Shown here: positions 13,312 to 25,300 of the stretch, one piece after another
Layout: the number at the start of each line of letters is the position of its first letter
How positions within the stretch are numbered: position 1 is the stretch's first letter
Assembly (NCBI GenBank): GCA_023313575.1
Contig: JAJTTP010000003.1
Span: 310,001-374,000 of the forward strand
DNA length: 64,000 nt
Direction: 5' to 3'
Origin: Eutypella sp. D-1
Taxonomy: Eukaryota; Ascomycota; Sordariomycetes; Xylariales; Diatrypaceae
Made by a program: the position numbers and the translations under genes
The notes under the pieces: model-generated
Databases searched by the model: none
What the model was told of the DNA's origin: nothing
Seen by the model: only the letters and a program-made list of their open reading frames with translations

Positions 13312-14313
13312 AAGCGCAATGCAAGGACGGAGGAAATATTGTTGTATGTTAGGCGGAGGAAAGCGGGGATGGATCGATATTAAAGAGCAGGACGGAGGGG
13401 GTGGGCGCGGGGGCGGAGGGCGGGGGCGGGGATGTTGAGGCTATCGTCGCTTTCTCGGCGCAGTTCGCGGTCGTTTCTCTCCGAAACTACGCGGTGTTTC
13501 TTCCACGGAAAGGATGGCGCGCAGATACCCCCTACACCGCTCGAGGGAGCGTTCGTGAGTGAGTGGGTGAAATCGGTTCAAGGCGTTGGATGGCTAGATG
13601 GATCGGTGAATTAGGATGGGCTGGACTGGGTGCTATTTTGCCATTTTTCCATTTTGAAACCTTTCTTTTTTCTTATATTTTTTTTCTCCCGTCTCATGCG
13701 TGTCAATTTTTATTCGGGACCTACATACCTACTCTACTACCTACCACCTACCTACATACATAAATACACCCGGCGCTTCATCATGCAAGAAGAAAAAAGT
13801 GGGCGAGACCGGGGAACGGCGTTTGCTTTCCCATGTTCCTTTCTTTTTAAATGCCTCTGCTTGGGCGTGTTCTGACAGTGAGGGAGTTGTATCAAGCTCA
13901 CTCCATTGGCCGGGAAGAAGAAAGAGCCCGCAAACGAACCGAATTTTCGTCTCGCTTCAGGTTTCCTTTCTAGTTCACTATGCGTGTCTTGCCCGGTGTG
14001 GGAGGAGTTGATCGACCCTCGACAGCGGTGGATGTGTCGTGTATGTTCTCCTATCCCCTCTCTTCCCCCCCTTTACCCTTCTTCGGGTACGTGCGCAGTA
14101 AGGAAGAAAGGATAAGACCCTACGCATAGACCTATCTGTATGCGGGTGAAAGAGTGCTTACCTTACGCCGCCATGATAAGGTAACCTCCTCCCCTTACCT
14201 ACTTAGCCAACTAGCTGCTGTAAGTGGTATCCACGACTAAGAAAAGAAAAAGGGCAAGGACAATAAGCCCGTCTGTATGTTTTATCTATTTAGTCTCACT
14301 ACCTAAATACAGG
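13312..14313. other. Intergenic region, 1.0 kb
   Basis: A G-rich segment (13390-13435) follows the upstream stop codon. C/T-rich DNA and CTACCT repeats (13725-13755) come next. No gene was recognised. Confidence 0.6.
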
Positions 14314-15381
14314 ATGATGATGATGATTCCCTCCGCGCCCAGAACAAGCAGCCTCACCCTCACAGCAAGCATCCTCCTGCTCGTCGTGACGACCGCGATC
14401 ACGGCCCTGGCCACCTACCACTACGCCGCTGAAACCAGTACCGAACCTGCTAAGTCTACTACGTCTACGGTTACATCAAGGTCCAAATCCGAGAAGGCCA
14501 CCGCCCCCACCACCCGTGCAGCATGGCCGCCTCTGGCCCGTTCCGATCTCCACGCTCCACCGCGACAACGGCGGGCGTCGCCCGTCGGCGAGGTCGGCGG
14601 GAGGGCGGTAGAGGACCCGTCGCAGATGCCGTGGCGCGAGTGGCGTGCGCACCTGCGGTGCGCGCTCCAGGCCGTGGAGGCCAGAGCGCAGCGGCACCGG
14701 CACCGGCATCGGCGGAGGCCACGGTGGGGAGACGACGACAGCCTTGTGGCCCTGGCGACTTCCTTCCCTACGACTCCGTCTTCGCGGTCTTCTGCGGCCA
14801 CTGCCGCTACCGCTATCACTTCTACTTCTAGCAGTGCCTCCAGCTTTTCGCCCCCGGCTACCCCTCCGTCACCGACGCCGACGACGTCGAACAACACAGA
14901 CGCAGGCGCTGGGACATACACAACTAACACGGCGGGAGGAGCTCCGGCGGTACGAAACGGAGAAGAGGAGCAGCAGCAGCAGCAGCAGCAGCAAGAAGAG
15001 GAGAAGGAAGTGGAGGAAGAAGAGGAGAAGGAAGTGGAGGAAGAAGAGGAGAAGGAAGTGGAGGAAGAAGAGGAAACGATGCAGATGGCAGCGCGAAGGG
15101 CCCTAGAGTCCGCACCGGATCTGCGGGAAGCGCTGTGCGCCCTCGAGGTCCGCGCCCGCGATGTCCCGGGCCTCCGGGCGTGCGGGGTCGACGACGGTGC
15201 GGTCGATTGGGCCCGGGTGTTCTTGCTCGATCGGGACCCACTGCCCGCTGCGGCGGTGCGGGCTGCTGCTGCTGAGAGGGAGGAGGAGGGCGCCTGGAGT
15301 GGTGGGGCGGGGAAAAGGGGGAGGGGGAGGGTTACGATGGGGCACTTGCTTGATGTTTGTTTCGGCGAGCTGCTGCGCTAG
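14314..15381 (+). CDS. Uncharacterised anchored protein with Q/E-rich repeat
   Basis: A single open frame of 355 residues from the first of the clustered in-frame ATGs at 14314; earlier codons in the frame have no ATG. Residues ~12-35 form one hydrophobic segment, LTLTASILLLVVTTAITALA, a signal anchor or uncleaved signal peptide. A basic/Pro-rich region and a Ser/Thr-rich linker follow. Then come eight Gln and three copies of an 8-residue unit EEKEVEEE, encoded by a 24-nt tandem repeat at 15001-15072. The final ~90 residues look helical and more ordered. I recognise no domain. The composition is very GC-rich. Because the whole protein is low complexity apart from its ends, some of it could be noncoding and the gene model is tentative. 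Confidence 0.5.
   Translation: MMMMIPSAPRTSSLTLTASILLLVVTTAITALATYHYAAETSTEPAKSTTSTVTSRSKSEKATAPTTRAAWPPLARSDLHAPPRQRRASPVGEVGGRAVEDPSQMPWREWRAHLRCALQAVEARAQRHRHRHRRRPRWGDDDSLVALATSFPTTPSSRSSAATAATAITSTSSSASSFSPPATPPSPTPTTSNNTDAGAGTYTTNTAGGAPAVRNGEEEQQQQQQQQEEEKEVEEEEEKEVEEEEEKEVEEEEETMQMAARRALESAPDLREALCALEVRARDVPGLRACGVDDGAVDWARVFLLDRDPLPAAAVRAAAAEREEEGAWSGGAGKRGRGRVTMGHLLDVCFGELLR
14971..15075 (+). repeat. CAG run plus 24-nt tandem repeat (x3)
   Basis: A run of CAG codons (poly-Gln) is followed by three near-identical 24-nt units encoding EEKEVEEE. The copy number is likely to vary between strains. Confidence 0.85.
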
Positions 15382-15478
15382 GTGTCCGGTTTTTTAGGAT
15401 TTTTTTTATTTCTTTTCTTTTTATTGGGCTGTGTCATGGAGTGCAGATAGATACAATATTAGGCGGAGATGGCGATAT

Positions 15479-16659
15479 TTATAGATCAGCGCGTTTTTCA
15501 TCCCCCTTTTCGTCTCTCGTGGCGAGGGTTTGCGAGACCGCTACGAAGCCCTCTCGTAATTTCCCCGCTGATTTATCATCGTCGTCGTTCGACGGTCCTT
15601 TGCGATCCCAACGTTCCCGCCGAGTCCCAGCATCCCCGGGGAACATCCTGGAGAGGAATTTCGGGAAAGACTGGGCGCAGCAGGTGATGACGCCGAGCAG
15701 GGCTCCGATGACGGACAGGAGTCCTAGGTAGCCTAGGTCGTAGGTGAAGTCGGGGCTGTTGGCCCTCCCGAGAGCGGCGGTACGTAGGCCCGTGACAATC
15801 GTTACTCTTTCGCAGCTGTTAGTTACACATCGTCATCGTCGTCATCGTCATCATCAAGGTAGGAAGGACTTCAAGCCAACCATGTTGAACACTTACAACC
15901 CTCCCAGTGACAAGATCATAACCACCTCGATTTTCTTCTTCGCAGCCACGCGGAGCTGCCACATTGGCCGGATGGGAGCGAGCACGATGTACAGGTCGAG
16001 CAGGAGGCCGCCGACCTCCAGGCCCATGAACGCCGAGCGCTGGTCTCCGCACCTGCCCTCGACCCGTGGATCCCAGGCCGCCTGCACGGGCTGGCAGATC
16101 AGGCCCGCGGTCAGGAGAGTGGCTAGTCCGTGCAGAAAGGAGAGGGCCAGCGAGACGACCACCAGCACACGCTGTGTGCGGGGGCGGCTCTCGCCGACCC
16201 AGAAGACCCGGTGTAGCAGCAACGTGACGGCGCTCCTGAAGAAGGCGTTGACGAGTGCCCAAAGAACCTCGTTGATGAAAAGATACTAACCATCCCATAA
16301 CGTTAGCGAGCTGTCATGAGGCCGATAACCGCCCAGACGAGGTCGTTTCGTGGCCGCCGTTGTTACGATATGAGCAAGCACGTTACCTTGATCGTCGCAG
16401 CGAGTGTCTCGGCCGAGACGTCCGATACGTGGCGTCCGAGCCCGCCGTAGACCACGGCGCGGAGTGTCTGGTTGAGTAGCACGGCGGTCAGCGCGGACGT
16501 CACGAACGTCAGGGAATCCGCCGGCCAGCGGAAGGACCCCGCCAGGCGCCTCTCGGTGACGTGGACCGCTAGGGAAGCTACGGCGAGTCCGCTCAGCGCC
16601 GAAGCGCACACCACCGTGCCGAGGGCTACGTCGGATCCGGCCCAGTCCGATGGGGACAT
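15479..16659 (-). CDS. Fungal rhodopsin-like (SAT4/PTH11-type) 7TM protein
   Basis: Predicted exons on the minus strand are 16387-16659, 15897-16285 and 15479-15815, giving about 332 residues. Seven hydrophobic segments fit the fungal rhodopsin-like integral membrane family. The family signature is visible in the second half: CQP then W about 6 residues later, G-x-C (GRCG), a membrane segment with D, then a P-x-x-P-M-W turn and LRVAAKKKIEV before the sixth helix. The tail after the last helix (about 65 residues) is hydrophilic, with a run of four Asp. The last acceptor is ambiguous. TAACAG gives a 332-residue product. An AAG site 9 nt further on keeps the frame, drops three residues and leaves a better distance from the CTAAC branch site. 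It lies convergent to the anchored-protein gene and divergent from the ING gene. The ligand is unknown. Confidence 0.8.
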
Positions 16660-18115
16660 GATGAATCAAATCGAGGTCAGGGGATGAGGGGATCAAGGCG
16701 CTTGTTTGCACAAGGACGAGGGGTTTTGGGCAAGTAGATGATGGTGGGAAGCAAAAGGTAGGTATCTCCTCGTCTCTCTCTATATATACTCAAATATGTT
16801 GGGTGGGGACAGCACAGCCACGTTCAAAAGAAGAGTAGGCGACGACAAGGACCCAAATCCAAAGGCCGTAGGTTTTACAGTAATCGCTCGAATTAGCAAC
16901 ATCCTCACCGCGGTATTTGCTGTGGGCGGACCTCGAAAGCCGAAGCTGGGCCAGCAAAGACTATCGAAGGAAGTAGGACTAATCGCCCGCCCAGCTTTCG
17001 GTTCGCCCCGTTGATGGGGGAGGGCAGGACGCCTTCCTTACACGGCTTAGAGGAGCTACATCGTTACATATTCCTGCCTCGCCGGGACACCTCGCCTGGA
17101 AAGCCTGACTACATAAGTACGGTATAACCCCGGACTGTATGAAACTGTCATGGGTATAAATAACCTCCATAGCCTGCTGTGTTCGGGTTCGACTGAAAAC
17201 AGCCCGGTCTGTCTTTCGAAGGATGACCAGATAGTACACAGTTAATCTTCGAACTTTCACATTTCTATCATTAATACTTTGTCGTCAGTGTGATTTCCGT
17301 GTTTTTGCTACCTAAGTACTTAGAATAATATCTGAGTGAAACTCATTACGTCCGACATGATACCGGCAGATATAATACTTATATATCAATAAGTATATAT
17401 ATGCATTTATACGCCATAGAGGCCCTCCACATGTGCATAATGCGCTAGACGCATACCCGTTCATCCTGAATAGGTTAGTGTATGCTTAATAGGCTTGAAT
17501 AGGTCTGGGGACGCGACTCTCCAGGACGCACGGGCCGCCAGTCACATGCAGCTGGGGCTGGCAGGTCGTTTAGCGCGTTGCAGACAAGCAATTTATTTAT
17601 TAGAGTAGGGGGCAGCCGGGCAGTTCAGCAGTCCATCTCGCCTGCTCGTAAGATGTACATACTTAAGTAATGTACATACACCCACCTAAGCCCTCATCAG
17701 GAGCGCCTTATCATTTCATTTCGCGACCGTACCTACTGCAGGTAGGTACCTACAGTAGCTCTAAATACTTCCAAGTTATAATACGCCCGCGTAGATACAT
17801 CATCATACAGGCTTAATCGCACTTGCCTCAGAAAATCCAATAACTTCATACTCCTCGCTCCTACCATAATTAATGTCTACCTAGGTATACAGAGTAGCAT
17901 ATTTGCCCGCATCCATGCCCAGGTGATACCCTCTTTTTAACTTTATCCATCTCACAACAATCTCCTTTTTCTGTTTCTCTCAATACGCTATTACCTGGAC
18001 ATTCCTTGTTAATTCCATGGCCAATACCCGCCTACATAAGTAATCTTATTGAAGTGCTATGCCATGAATACTGGACACTAAATTCGACCCCACCCACGCG
18101 CGCGCGCTGCAGGAG
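16660..18115. other. Divergent intergenic region, 1.46 kb
   Basis: This stretch separates the start codons of the rhodopsin-like gene (minus strand) and the ING gene (plus strand), so both promoters should lie here. It has AT-rich CTACCTA/TAGGTA repeats, one TACCTAGGTA (17878) and an inverted repeat (17733-17758) around the palindrome GTAGGTACCTAC. No gene was recognised. Confidence 0.6.
17733..17758. repeat. Inverted repeat around GTAGGTACCTAC
   Basis: The arms CTACTG and CAGTAG flank a perfect 12-bp palindrome, GTAGGTACCTAC (17742-17753). The arms are the same as those in the element at 11305-11328. Confidence 0.8.
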
Positions 18116-20791
18116 ATGGCGACTGTAGAAGCAGCAAACGATCACGACGTCGCTAATCACGACATCGACGTCGCCGCCGACCTTGACAATTCCGACTTAT
18201 CGCTTAAAGACGAGTCTTCAATACCACAAGAACGGTCATTCTCACGTCTTTCAAGTCCTCAAAATGCAGATCCACGTCCAGGATCCGCTCTAGGCTCGGC
18301 TTCTGGTCCAGGTCCAGGTCCAGGTCCAGGTTCAGCAGGTCGGGCAGCCTCAAAGGGCATTGAATCCCAAGGCTTTAACATGCGCGCCGACGCGGATGCG
18401 CAGGCAACCGTTACCGATTACCTCGACTTCACCGAATATTTACCTGCTGATATGATGCGCTCGCTCACACTCATCGGTAAACTCGACGAGACTTACACCA
18501 ACGCATCAAATGCTGTCGATGAACTTACCACCCTTTGGGCGAAACTCCCGTCCCTCCCCGCCGACCAACGACCCGCGCCCACGGAGCTTCGCGCCGAAAT
18601 ATCCAGGCACCTAGACCAGTCCCTAAGCGCTCGTGCCTATTCCCACGCCGAAGCCTGTCGCATGAATGAAAATGTCATCAGGCACTATCACAAAGTCAAG
18701 ACCATCCTCTCGAAACTCGAGACAATGCGCGACAACTATGATGATCAACCCAAGAGTCCCGTCCAGTCTAAATCACCGCAAGTTATTCGGGCCCCAAAAA
18801 TTACTCTACGCGTCGACAGTAACGGCCAGAAAGTTCGCCGACCTCCACGCATAACCGTGCCGGGGGAGGTGCTGGCCCCTTACGAGATCGATTTCAACGC
18901 CTATAGTTCCTCGAGCGACGAGAGCTCTGATGAGGAGGACATACCCGCAACCCCTCCTCGGCAAGCCCCTACACCCGCGCCACGCATCAAGATAGTGAAG
19001 ACGCCCAAAATTCCCAAGCAGAAGACCCCGAAAACGCCACGACCGCCTCGTTCGTCTTTGGCATCCGGTGCGTCAGTCTCCGTTTCGACGAGCACTGCCC
19101 TGGCACAACTCAAGCCACCGCCCGATAATGCTGTTCCCGGTAGTAACGACGCACCTTGGCTTCAACTCACCCCATATGAGCTTGCGAAGCTTAGGAAGCG
19201 AATGAAAAAGAACGCGGTCTGGAGTCCAAGCGACACTATGATCGCCCGTGAGTTGAAAGCCCTTGGGCGCGGTGTGGAGGCATTCAAGGCGGCGCAGAAG
19301 CAAGCGGAAGATGAGGGAAAACCATTCGAACCCAATCTCCCTGCTCCGGTAGTTGACGCCGAATCCGGAGCCCAGCACCCTCCTGAAGGCGCTATCAGCG
19401 CCGATGCCCTGACAGCCGATGAGGTTCAACTCAGTAACCGTGGTATGAAATTAAACGAGGCCAAAAAGCTGAAGCGAGAAGCTTTGGCGAAAATGGCCGC
19501 AGACGAGGCAGAGGAGTCAGCCAGGAAAATGACGGAAGCCGTTAGAATGATGTTTCTGAACCAGGAGGCTTCCCCGTCTGCGACCGTAGCTCCGCCCGAG
19601 AAGGCGCCGGAGGCCCCACAAGTGCAGGCGAAGGCGTCTTCCAGCAAGTCCCAGGGGAAAAAAAGAAAGCGTGACTCCATGTCGCAAACGCCCGTAGCGG
19701 AAAAACCTGAGGGATCCGAGAACCAACAGCCTAGGCCACAACTCAAGCGCAACAAGACTGAGACTCCAGTTCCTCCGCCGCAATTAGCGCAGCGGCCAAC
19801 GTCGGTCCCACCTCCGACAGAAACGCCTGTGCCAGTTCCACAGCCGCTCACGTCCAAGACTCCTGTGCCCGTCCCAGTTCCGATTTCTTCAGAATCATCG
19901 GTTGCAGCCGCAAGAGCTACATCGTCTCCCGCAGGAGGAGCCAGCCCTGTGCCGCCACCCACTGTTACAACTACGGTCCCTACTAAGCCACCGGCCGGGG
20001 CGCCCATTCCACCCCCTGTCAAGACCTCCACCACGCCGATTCTCCCGCCAACGAGGGAATTGCCCAAGCGGGAGACTAGGCAAAACTTGCAGCTTGCTAC
20101 AACTAACCTTAGGCAGTCAATGTCCAGGGGTAATACCCCTTCGACGACACCAGTGCCGGAGCCCCAGTCAGCGAGCTCCCGCAGACCCTCCTCACGCGGC
20201 AAAGCTGCCAGTCAAGAGCCGGCTCCTACGCTCGCGGTTGAGCGTCCTCGACGGGCTAGCACCGCTCGGAATACCCCAGTCCCTGAGTCGCGGCAGTCCA
20301 GCAAACGCACCAGGCGGCCGGCGCCAGGCGTTGTTACCACCAACCCTGGCGGGACGAGCGCCGTAGGCAAGCGTAAGGCGGCCCCGCGCAAAAAAGCTCG
20401 TGGAAGCACGAGGAAGGAGAAAGGTACAAGCCAGCCGCCTGAGCAGGACGTGGAGGTAGAGGTCGATGATGATGGCAATCTCATCGACCCCAACGAGCCG
20501 CGATACTGTCTCTGCAATGGCGTCAGCTTTGGCACCATGATCCAGTGTGACAACGATGTGAGCGATCAAGACGTCGCTACTGCAGCCCCAGCACGTAGCG
20601 GCAAGAGATCACGCAACAAGCAGAAACTAACGCCACCCAAACAGAACTGCAAGTATGAGTGGTTCCATCTTGAGTGCGTGGGCCTCTCGGAGATCCCGGC
20701 CCGCACGACCAAGTGGTACTGCCCCGAGTGCCGCGTCCTTCTCAACATCGGGGGGAGAGGAGAAGTAACCTCGAGGGGCGTGAAGATGTAG
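18116..20791 (+). CDS. ING-family PHD-finger chromatin protein, two exons
   Basis: Predicted exons are 18116-20557 and 20645-20791, giving 862 residues. About residues 98-210 form the ING N-terminal helical domain ([20 protein letters not shown], then helices with conserved Leu/Asp spacing). About 796-845 form a C4HC3 PHD finger: CLC, then C-x4-C once the intron is removed, H-x2-C and C-x2-C, with Trp in EWFH. The Tyr before the first Cys, the Ser-x3-Met pair and the Trp match the aromatic-cage positions used by ING proteins to bind histone H3 trimethylated at Lys4. By family knowledge it should be a subunit of a histone acetyltransferase or deacetylase complex (Yng1, Yng2 or Pho23 type); I cannot say which. 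The ~550-residue middle is Pro/Lys-rich and disordered, and a GPGPGPG repeat lies near residue 65. It is far longer than the yeast proteins. Confidence 0.88.
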   Translation: MATVEAANDHDVANHDIDVAADLDNSDLSLKDESSIPQERSFSRLSSPQNADPRPGSALGSASGPGPGPGPGSAGRAASKGIESQGFNMRADADAQATVTDYLDFTEYLPADMMRSLTLIGKLDETYTNASNAVDELTTLWAKLPSLPADQRPAPTELRAEISRHLDQSLSARAYSHAEACRMNENVIRHYHKVKTILSKLETMRDNYDDQPKSPVQSKSPQVIRAPKITLRVDSNGQKVRRPPRITVPGEVLAPYEIDFNAYSSSSDESSDEEDIPATPPRQAPTPAPRIKIVKTPKIPKQKTPKTPRPPRSSLASGASVSVSTSTALAQLKPPPDNAVPGSNDAPWLQLTPYELAKLRKRMKKNAVWSPSDTMIARELKALGRGVEAFKAAQKQAEDEGKPFEPNLPAPVVDAESGAQHPPEGAISADALTADEVQLSNRGMKLNEAKKLKREALAKMAADEAEESARKMTEAVRMMFLNQEASPSATVAPPEKAPEAPQVQAKASSSKSQGKKRKRDSMSQTPVAEKPEGSENQQPRPQLKRNKTETPVPPPQLAQRPTSVPPPTETPVPVPQPLTSKTPVPVPVPISSESSVAAARATSSPAGGASPVPPPTVTTTVPTKPPAGAPIPPPVKTSTTPILPPTRELPKRETRQNLQLATTNLRQSMSRGNTPSTTPVPEPQSASSRRPSSRGKAASQEPAPTLAVERPRRASTARNTPVPESRQSSKRTRRPAPGVVTTNPGGTSAVGKRKAAPRKKARGSTRKEKGTSQPPEQDVEVEVDDDGNLIDPNEPRYCLCNGVSFGTMIQCDNDVSDQDVATAAPARSGKRSRNKQKLTPPKQNCKYEWFHLECVGLSEIPARTTKWYCPECRVLLNIGGRGEVTSRGVKM
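20558..20644 (+). other. 87-nt intron, in frame and stop-free, inside the PHD finger
   Basis: The donor is GTGAGC, the branch-site-like sequence ACTAAC lies about 12 nt before the acceptor, and the acceptor is ACAG. The length is exactly 29 codons with no stop, so an ORF finder reads straight through it. Removing it restores CDNDNC and the normal 4-residue spacing of the second zinc pair. Confidence 0.88.
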
Positions 20792-21530
20792 ATTATCTCG
20801 GCGTTGGAGTGGGGAGTGGTAAATGGGTCAAGGACTGGAATGGATGGCTTTTTTTTCCCGGGATACTTTAATTGTCTATGTATGTTGTTGCTCTTTGTTT
20901 TTCCATAGTCACTAGGCGGCGGGCGAATGACTAAGGGTCCCCCTGCCGCCAACGCACTGCGCGTCACCAGCCATCTAAGGTGCGGATGCCTTTTTGTTTT
21001 TTCCCCCTTCTCGGCATAAGGTGCTGCTCGGGATTGGTGATGGTTTTTGGAGGGAGGGAGGAACGCGTAGCCGGTTATCAAAAAGCTGGATCAATGTTCA
21101 TGGATCTCTTAGCTCTAGTCCAAAAAAACAGAGACGTGCTGTGTAACGACAGACCCCCCAAATAAGTAACTTGCGATCGGAATTTCTATTTCTATCAGGC
21201 GGCAGCTGCCCCCCCCCCCCTCGCTCGGTAACCCCAGCTGTGAAACAGGCCTAACTTGGATGATTGGTGCTTAAATGTAACGAACAATTACCACGTCGTG
21301 ATGCACTGCTATGCCTTCGGGCCGCGGACACATCGGACCGCTTTCATTATACGCATAACTCTCGTACCTATCTGCTCAGGCAACATACCGTACGTCAAAC
21401 TCAACCGTCGCTCCGTTCTACGTATACTTCAAAGCAACCCCCTCACATGCAACATTCGTAGTAGTAAGATTAATAGAAGACCAACCATACATATACATAT
21501 ATACATATACGCACTCACGCCCACGACATA
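20792..21530. other. Intergenic region, 0.74 kb
   Basis: This holds the probable ING 3' UTR and the promoter of the SnoaL-like gene. A run of 12 C lies at 21209-21220 and an ATACATAT repeat just before the next start. No gene was recognised. Confidence 0.6.
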
Positions 21531-22385
21531 ATGACGACCTCCGACGAGCCGGTCTTCCCCCATGCGACGACGGCGGCGACGGCCGACGAGAAGGCCGACG
21601 AACTCAGAGCGTTCATCACTGGGTTCTACGCTGTCTCGGACGACCCCGGCGCGGACGACCGGTGGGCGGCGCACTTCGCGCCCGACGCCGTCTGCGTTAT
21701 GGGGGAGAAGGTGGCCCGGGGTACCGAGGGTGGGTCCTTCTTTATATGAGTTTCACTTTCCGACGTGCGTTGTTGTGGGAAATGGTTTTTTCAATTCGTC
21801 TTCTTCGTCTCCCCTCTCAATTCATGCTGTTTACGGTGATCCACATTCCCATTCCAAGTTTACGATCGTAACATCCCCCCGGTCCCCTCATCTCGTCTCG
21901 ACCCCGGTCCTACCTCATGTATGTATGTAGGTTGATACAATGGGGGCCGGGGCGGGGCGGAGAGCGAGAGCCTACCTATGTTGTGGTGAGACTTATTGGG
22001 TCCTGGGATTCGGCTCCCGGGCTGACTGCCCTCAAAACTGGCCCGACCTGACTCGGACCCGAACAAAAAAACAGAGATCCGCGAGCTCCGCCGTGGCATG
22101 TGGCGGGACGTCGCGTCGCGGAGACACCGCCCGCACGGGATATTCCCGGCCTCGATCCCGTCCCCATCATTCACGGAGGCGGGGGCGGGTACTGCCGGGT
22201 CGCGGAAAGACGGCGCAGACCCCACCACCACCACCACCGAGTTTATGGTCCACGGCGACCTGGACCTGCGCCTCAGGTCGGGGGACGATGCCCCCGTCTA
22301 CGTGGCGTGGGCGGCTCGGGCGGTGCTGAGGAGGGATGAGGGCGTGCTCAGGTTCGTGCTGTATCAGGTTTATATGCACCGGTGA
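21531..22385 (+). CDS. SnoaL-like (NTF2-fold) domain protein, two exons
   Basis: Predicted exons are 21531-21729 and 22075-22385, giving 169 residues; the join keeps the frame (TE|EIRELRRGMW). The product has the order seen in small fungal SnoaL-like proteins: an N-terminal helix (LRAFITGFYAVSDD), the WAAHFAPDAVCVMG strand-turn, EIRELRRGMW helix, then strands FMVHGDLDLRLRSGD, YVAWAARAVL and LRFVLYQVYM. The fold makes a cone-shaped pocket, used in relatives for isomerase or cyclase reactions or simply for ligand binding. I see no residue set that fixes an activity. The 345-nt intron is unusually long for this genome. The start ATG is preceded by CATA, giving no strong context. Confidence 0.75.
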
Positions 22386-25300
22386 GTGAGTGTTCAATTG
22401 AGTCGAGTCGAGTCGAGTCGAGTCAAGTCGGATTCAGTGTCAGTGTGTCAGTCAGAGCTGAGGGGGGAATACGCGTTATGGTGCGTGTATGTTGGGCTAG
22501 GGTAAAGGGGCTTTCCGTCGCCTTGACGAGAAGTCGGTGTGTGGTTTCTAGTAAGTCTGTTTGTTATTGTACCGTTACCATTGCTGATCAGGCCCCGCGC
22601 GCGCCTGCGCCTGTCTACTTGGGTTTTCTAGCATGCCTACGAAGTACAAGTCCATCCTTCCCTGAACGAGCTCCGAGCACAAGCACGAAGCACGAGCATG
22701 GGCGCGGTCGGCGCATGGTCAGAGTAAGATGTCGATTGTAAACGCCATATCTACTCGCCTCGAAGAAGAGAAGGAAGAAGAAGGAGTCACACGATGTCGT
22801 CCTGATTTATCTGATTTACTTTATTACCTAGGTATTAGAGTAATGACATAGAAATGCACGCGATGCACCACCACAGTTGGTATAAATAGATGAAAGTGAA
22901 CCGAAAAGTGAATCACATAGTCACGTATTGGTTTTCACCAGCAACGGAAGTAAGCGCGGAATGAAAACTTGGGTCTTTCTTTGGAAAGCCTCCTGCGGCG
23001 GAGTGAGTGATGACGTGAAGGAGACTATGATGAGAACAGGTGAGGGAGCGGCCTCGTGACCTCGTGAGGAGAGAAGGGGGGCCGAGGTGCTGCCCTGGCT
23101 CATCAGCTGACCTGAGCGCCCGCCTTCTCTCTTCCTCCATCCCTTCCAACGCTCTTCCCTTCCCTCCCCCAAAGACGTCACGTCGATCGGGACCCAGCGT
23201 GCCGATAAATCTAGACTGACCAACTAACAGGCGGTATACTTATAAAAGAGGGTATCGTGGGTGTGTATAGTATATATACCCTCTTCCGCTCGTGGTTGGT
23301 TGGCTGGTTGGGTTGGTTGGGGCCCTGTATAAAGGGGGTTCGTCGTAAACACGACAACGTGTATATCTACGAGAGGAGCCCAAGCGATGCGAGCTTACAT
23401 GTCGGTACGAATGCAGAATGCAGGATGGATGCAGGAACACATCAATGGATAAAATAAATGATACATAAAGTAGGTAAGAGTAGTGATCATAATGATTACC
23501 TACTTACTTATCTACGGGCTACTTTGCCTACCAGCCTACCTTTAATTACCTGGAGAGCCTGCATGTTGCGTAGATCTGACTGGGTACATAGAATCGGGGG
23601 AGGGTACGATGACGCCAGTTTCATTGTTTTGACGCGCCGGAGCCGAAGTGGGCGGCGAGGGGGTCTCACATGAATCCAGCATCCGGCCGCATTCGTTCAA
23701 AAACAGTGATTCATCAAGGTAATTATTGTGTCTGCCTACCTGGTAAGTAGTATAATCGTAATGGAAGGGGATGAATTTATCCCCGTTAGTCCTGTTACCT
23801 CCGATAGAACTCTAGACGTTAATATGTTGCTAGTCGTGACCTACCGAGGTTGAGAAGGTTGATAAGGTTACAGTAGTAGTTGGGTAGTATATATCCTAGG
23901 TTCCAAGGTTGCTGGTTATAGCCCAATCAACGGTCAGGATAGGGGCCACAAGGAGGGGTAGCTGTGTCGGGCTTATCGTCATTCGTCCATCCCCCACCAT
24001 AACTGATGCAGGACCGAGGGCCAAGCAACGAAGATAACAACCACCTCTGGAGAACCTGGATAGATAAACTTGGAAGTTACCTGTTATGCGGTAGGCAGTA
24101 CCTACATACATCCTACATCCTACCCGTAACTACCTAGCAGTAGCGGACATTGGCGGATTCCCATGATTCCCTCGATTTCCCCTTCAGCCCCTGTAATTGT
24201 ACAATACTTAGGTATATTATTATACGCGCCCATATGCGCGCACACGTATGCTCTTTGGCTTTCTCTATACACGGGCAATCGGACTAAGAACGGGATCTGT
24301 ACCTACGGCACGTTACGTATGCAGTTCCTCCGAGTCTCAGATGAGCCGAATATTTTATGCTTACCATCGCATTTGATGCTGTAATATGGTTTCCAATCCC
24401 TTCTATTAGGAACCTTTACGTGTTTAGGTATAAGCCAGTCGCTCTCTCCAGGGTGTACTTACAAGGGTATCTATTATTACGGCTACGTCAGACCGAAAGC
24501 GCTCTGGAGAGTCTTAATCCCTCTTGTCCCTTTAATCCCCTGTACACCTGACCATGTACCTCATACCGATGGAATCTTATTCGTAGTACTGTCCAAGACT
24601 GTCTGGAATACACATTACTCACTTAGGTAAGCCACACGCAACTTCAATAGTTCATCCATGGGTGGCTCATCCGCCACCATCTGCCCTTTGCTTTGAGACT
24701 TCCCAGGTTATTATCAGGTAACCGGCAGATTGGCATATTGGGATTGATGATAAAGGGATGACCTTCTAATGTGGAGGCCTGGAGGGTCTGGCGGGTGACC
24801 TCCTAGAGAGTCCCCTAGCCCCTTCTAAATAAGTCCTCAAGGTCCTATTGATTCACCCCATGCCTAGCGCAGAAGTTACATAGAACTTATGCCGACTTAT
24901 GTACACACCTACATAGGGACGAAGTACCTTTAAGCAGCCCTAGAGGTATGCCCCACCTCCCTAAAGCGTTATCAACATAAGTCGGAGGTACGTAAGTTAT
25001 TTCGATACCTCCTTATGTAGGTACAAAATCTAGCTTATGTAGGTACCTGGTAGGTGCGGATACCTGGATAACTGCCCAGCCAGCCCAGATGAATAACTGC
25101 CCAGGTGGATACCTGAGTACCTCCCTCCCCCCCAATTCCCCAAACTCCCCACCTTTCCCACCTTGTGCCCCGAGTCACTCGACGTACGTACGGCCTGGCC
25201 TGGCAGCTTGCCGGCCTGACTGGAACCTCCGTACTCGCTCACTCGCTGAACTCGCTTGCCGCTCAAACGCCTGGACTCTTCCAGTTGACCTGCTGCAACC

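Noticed and set aside
19426..20202. 258-codon frame antisense to the ING gene, rich in Gly and Val
   Set aside because: It mirrors the Pro/Thr/Ala-rich codons of the ING linker; no domain and no independent start signal.
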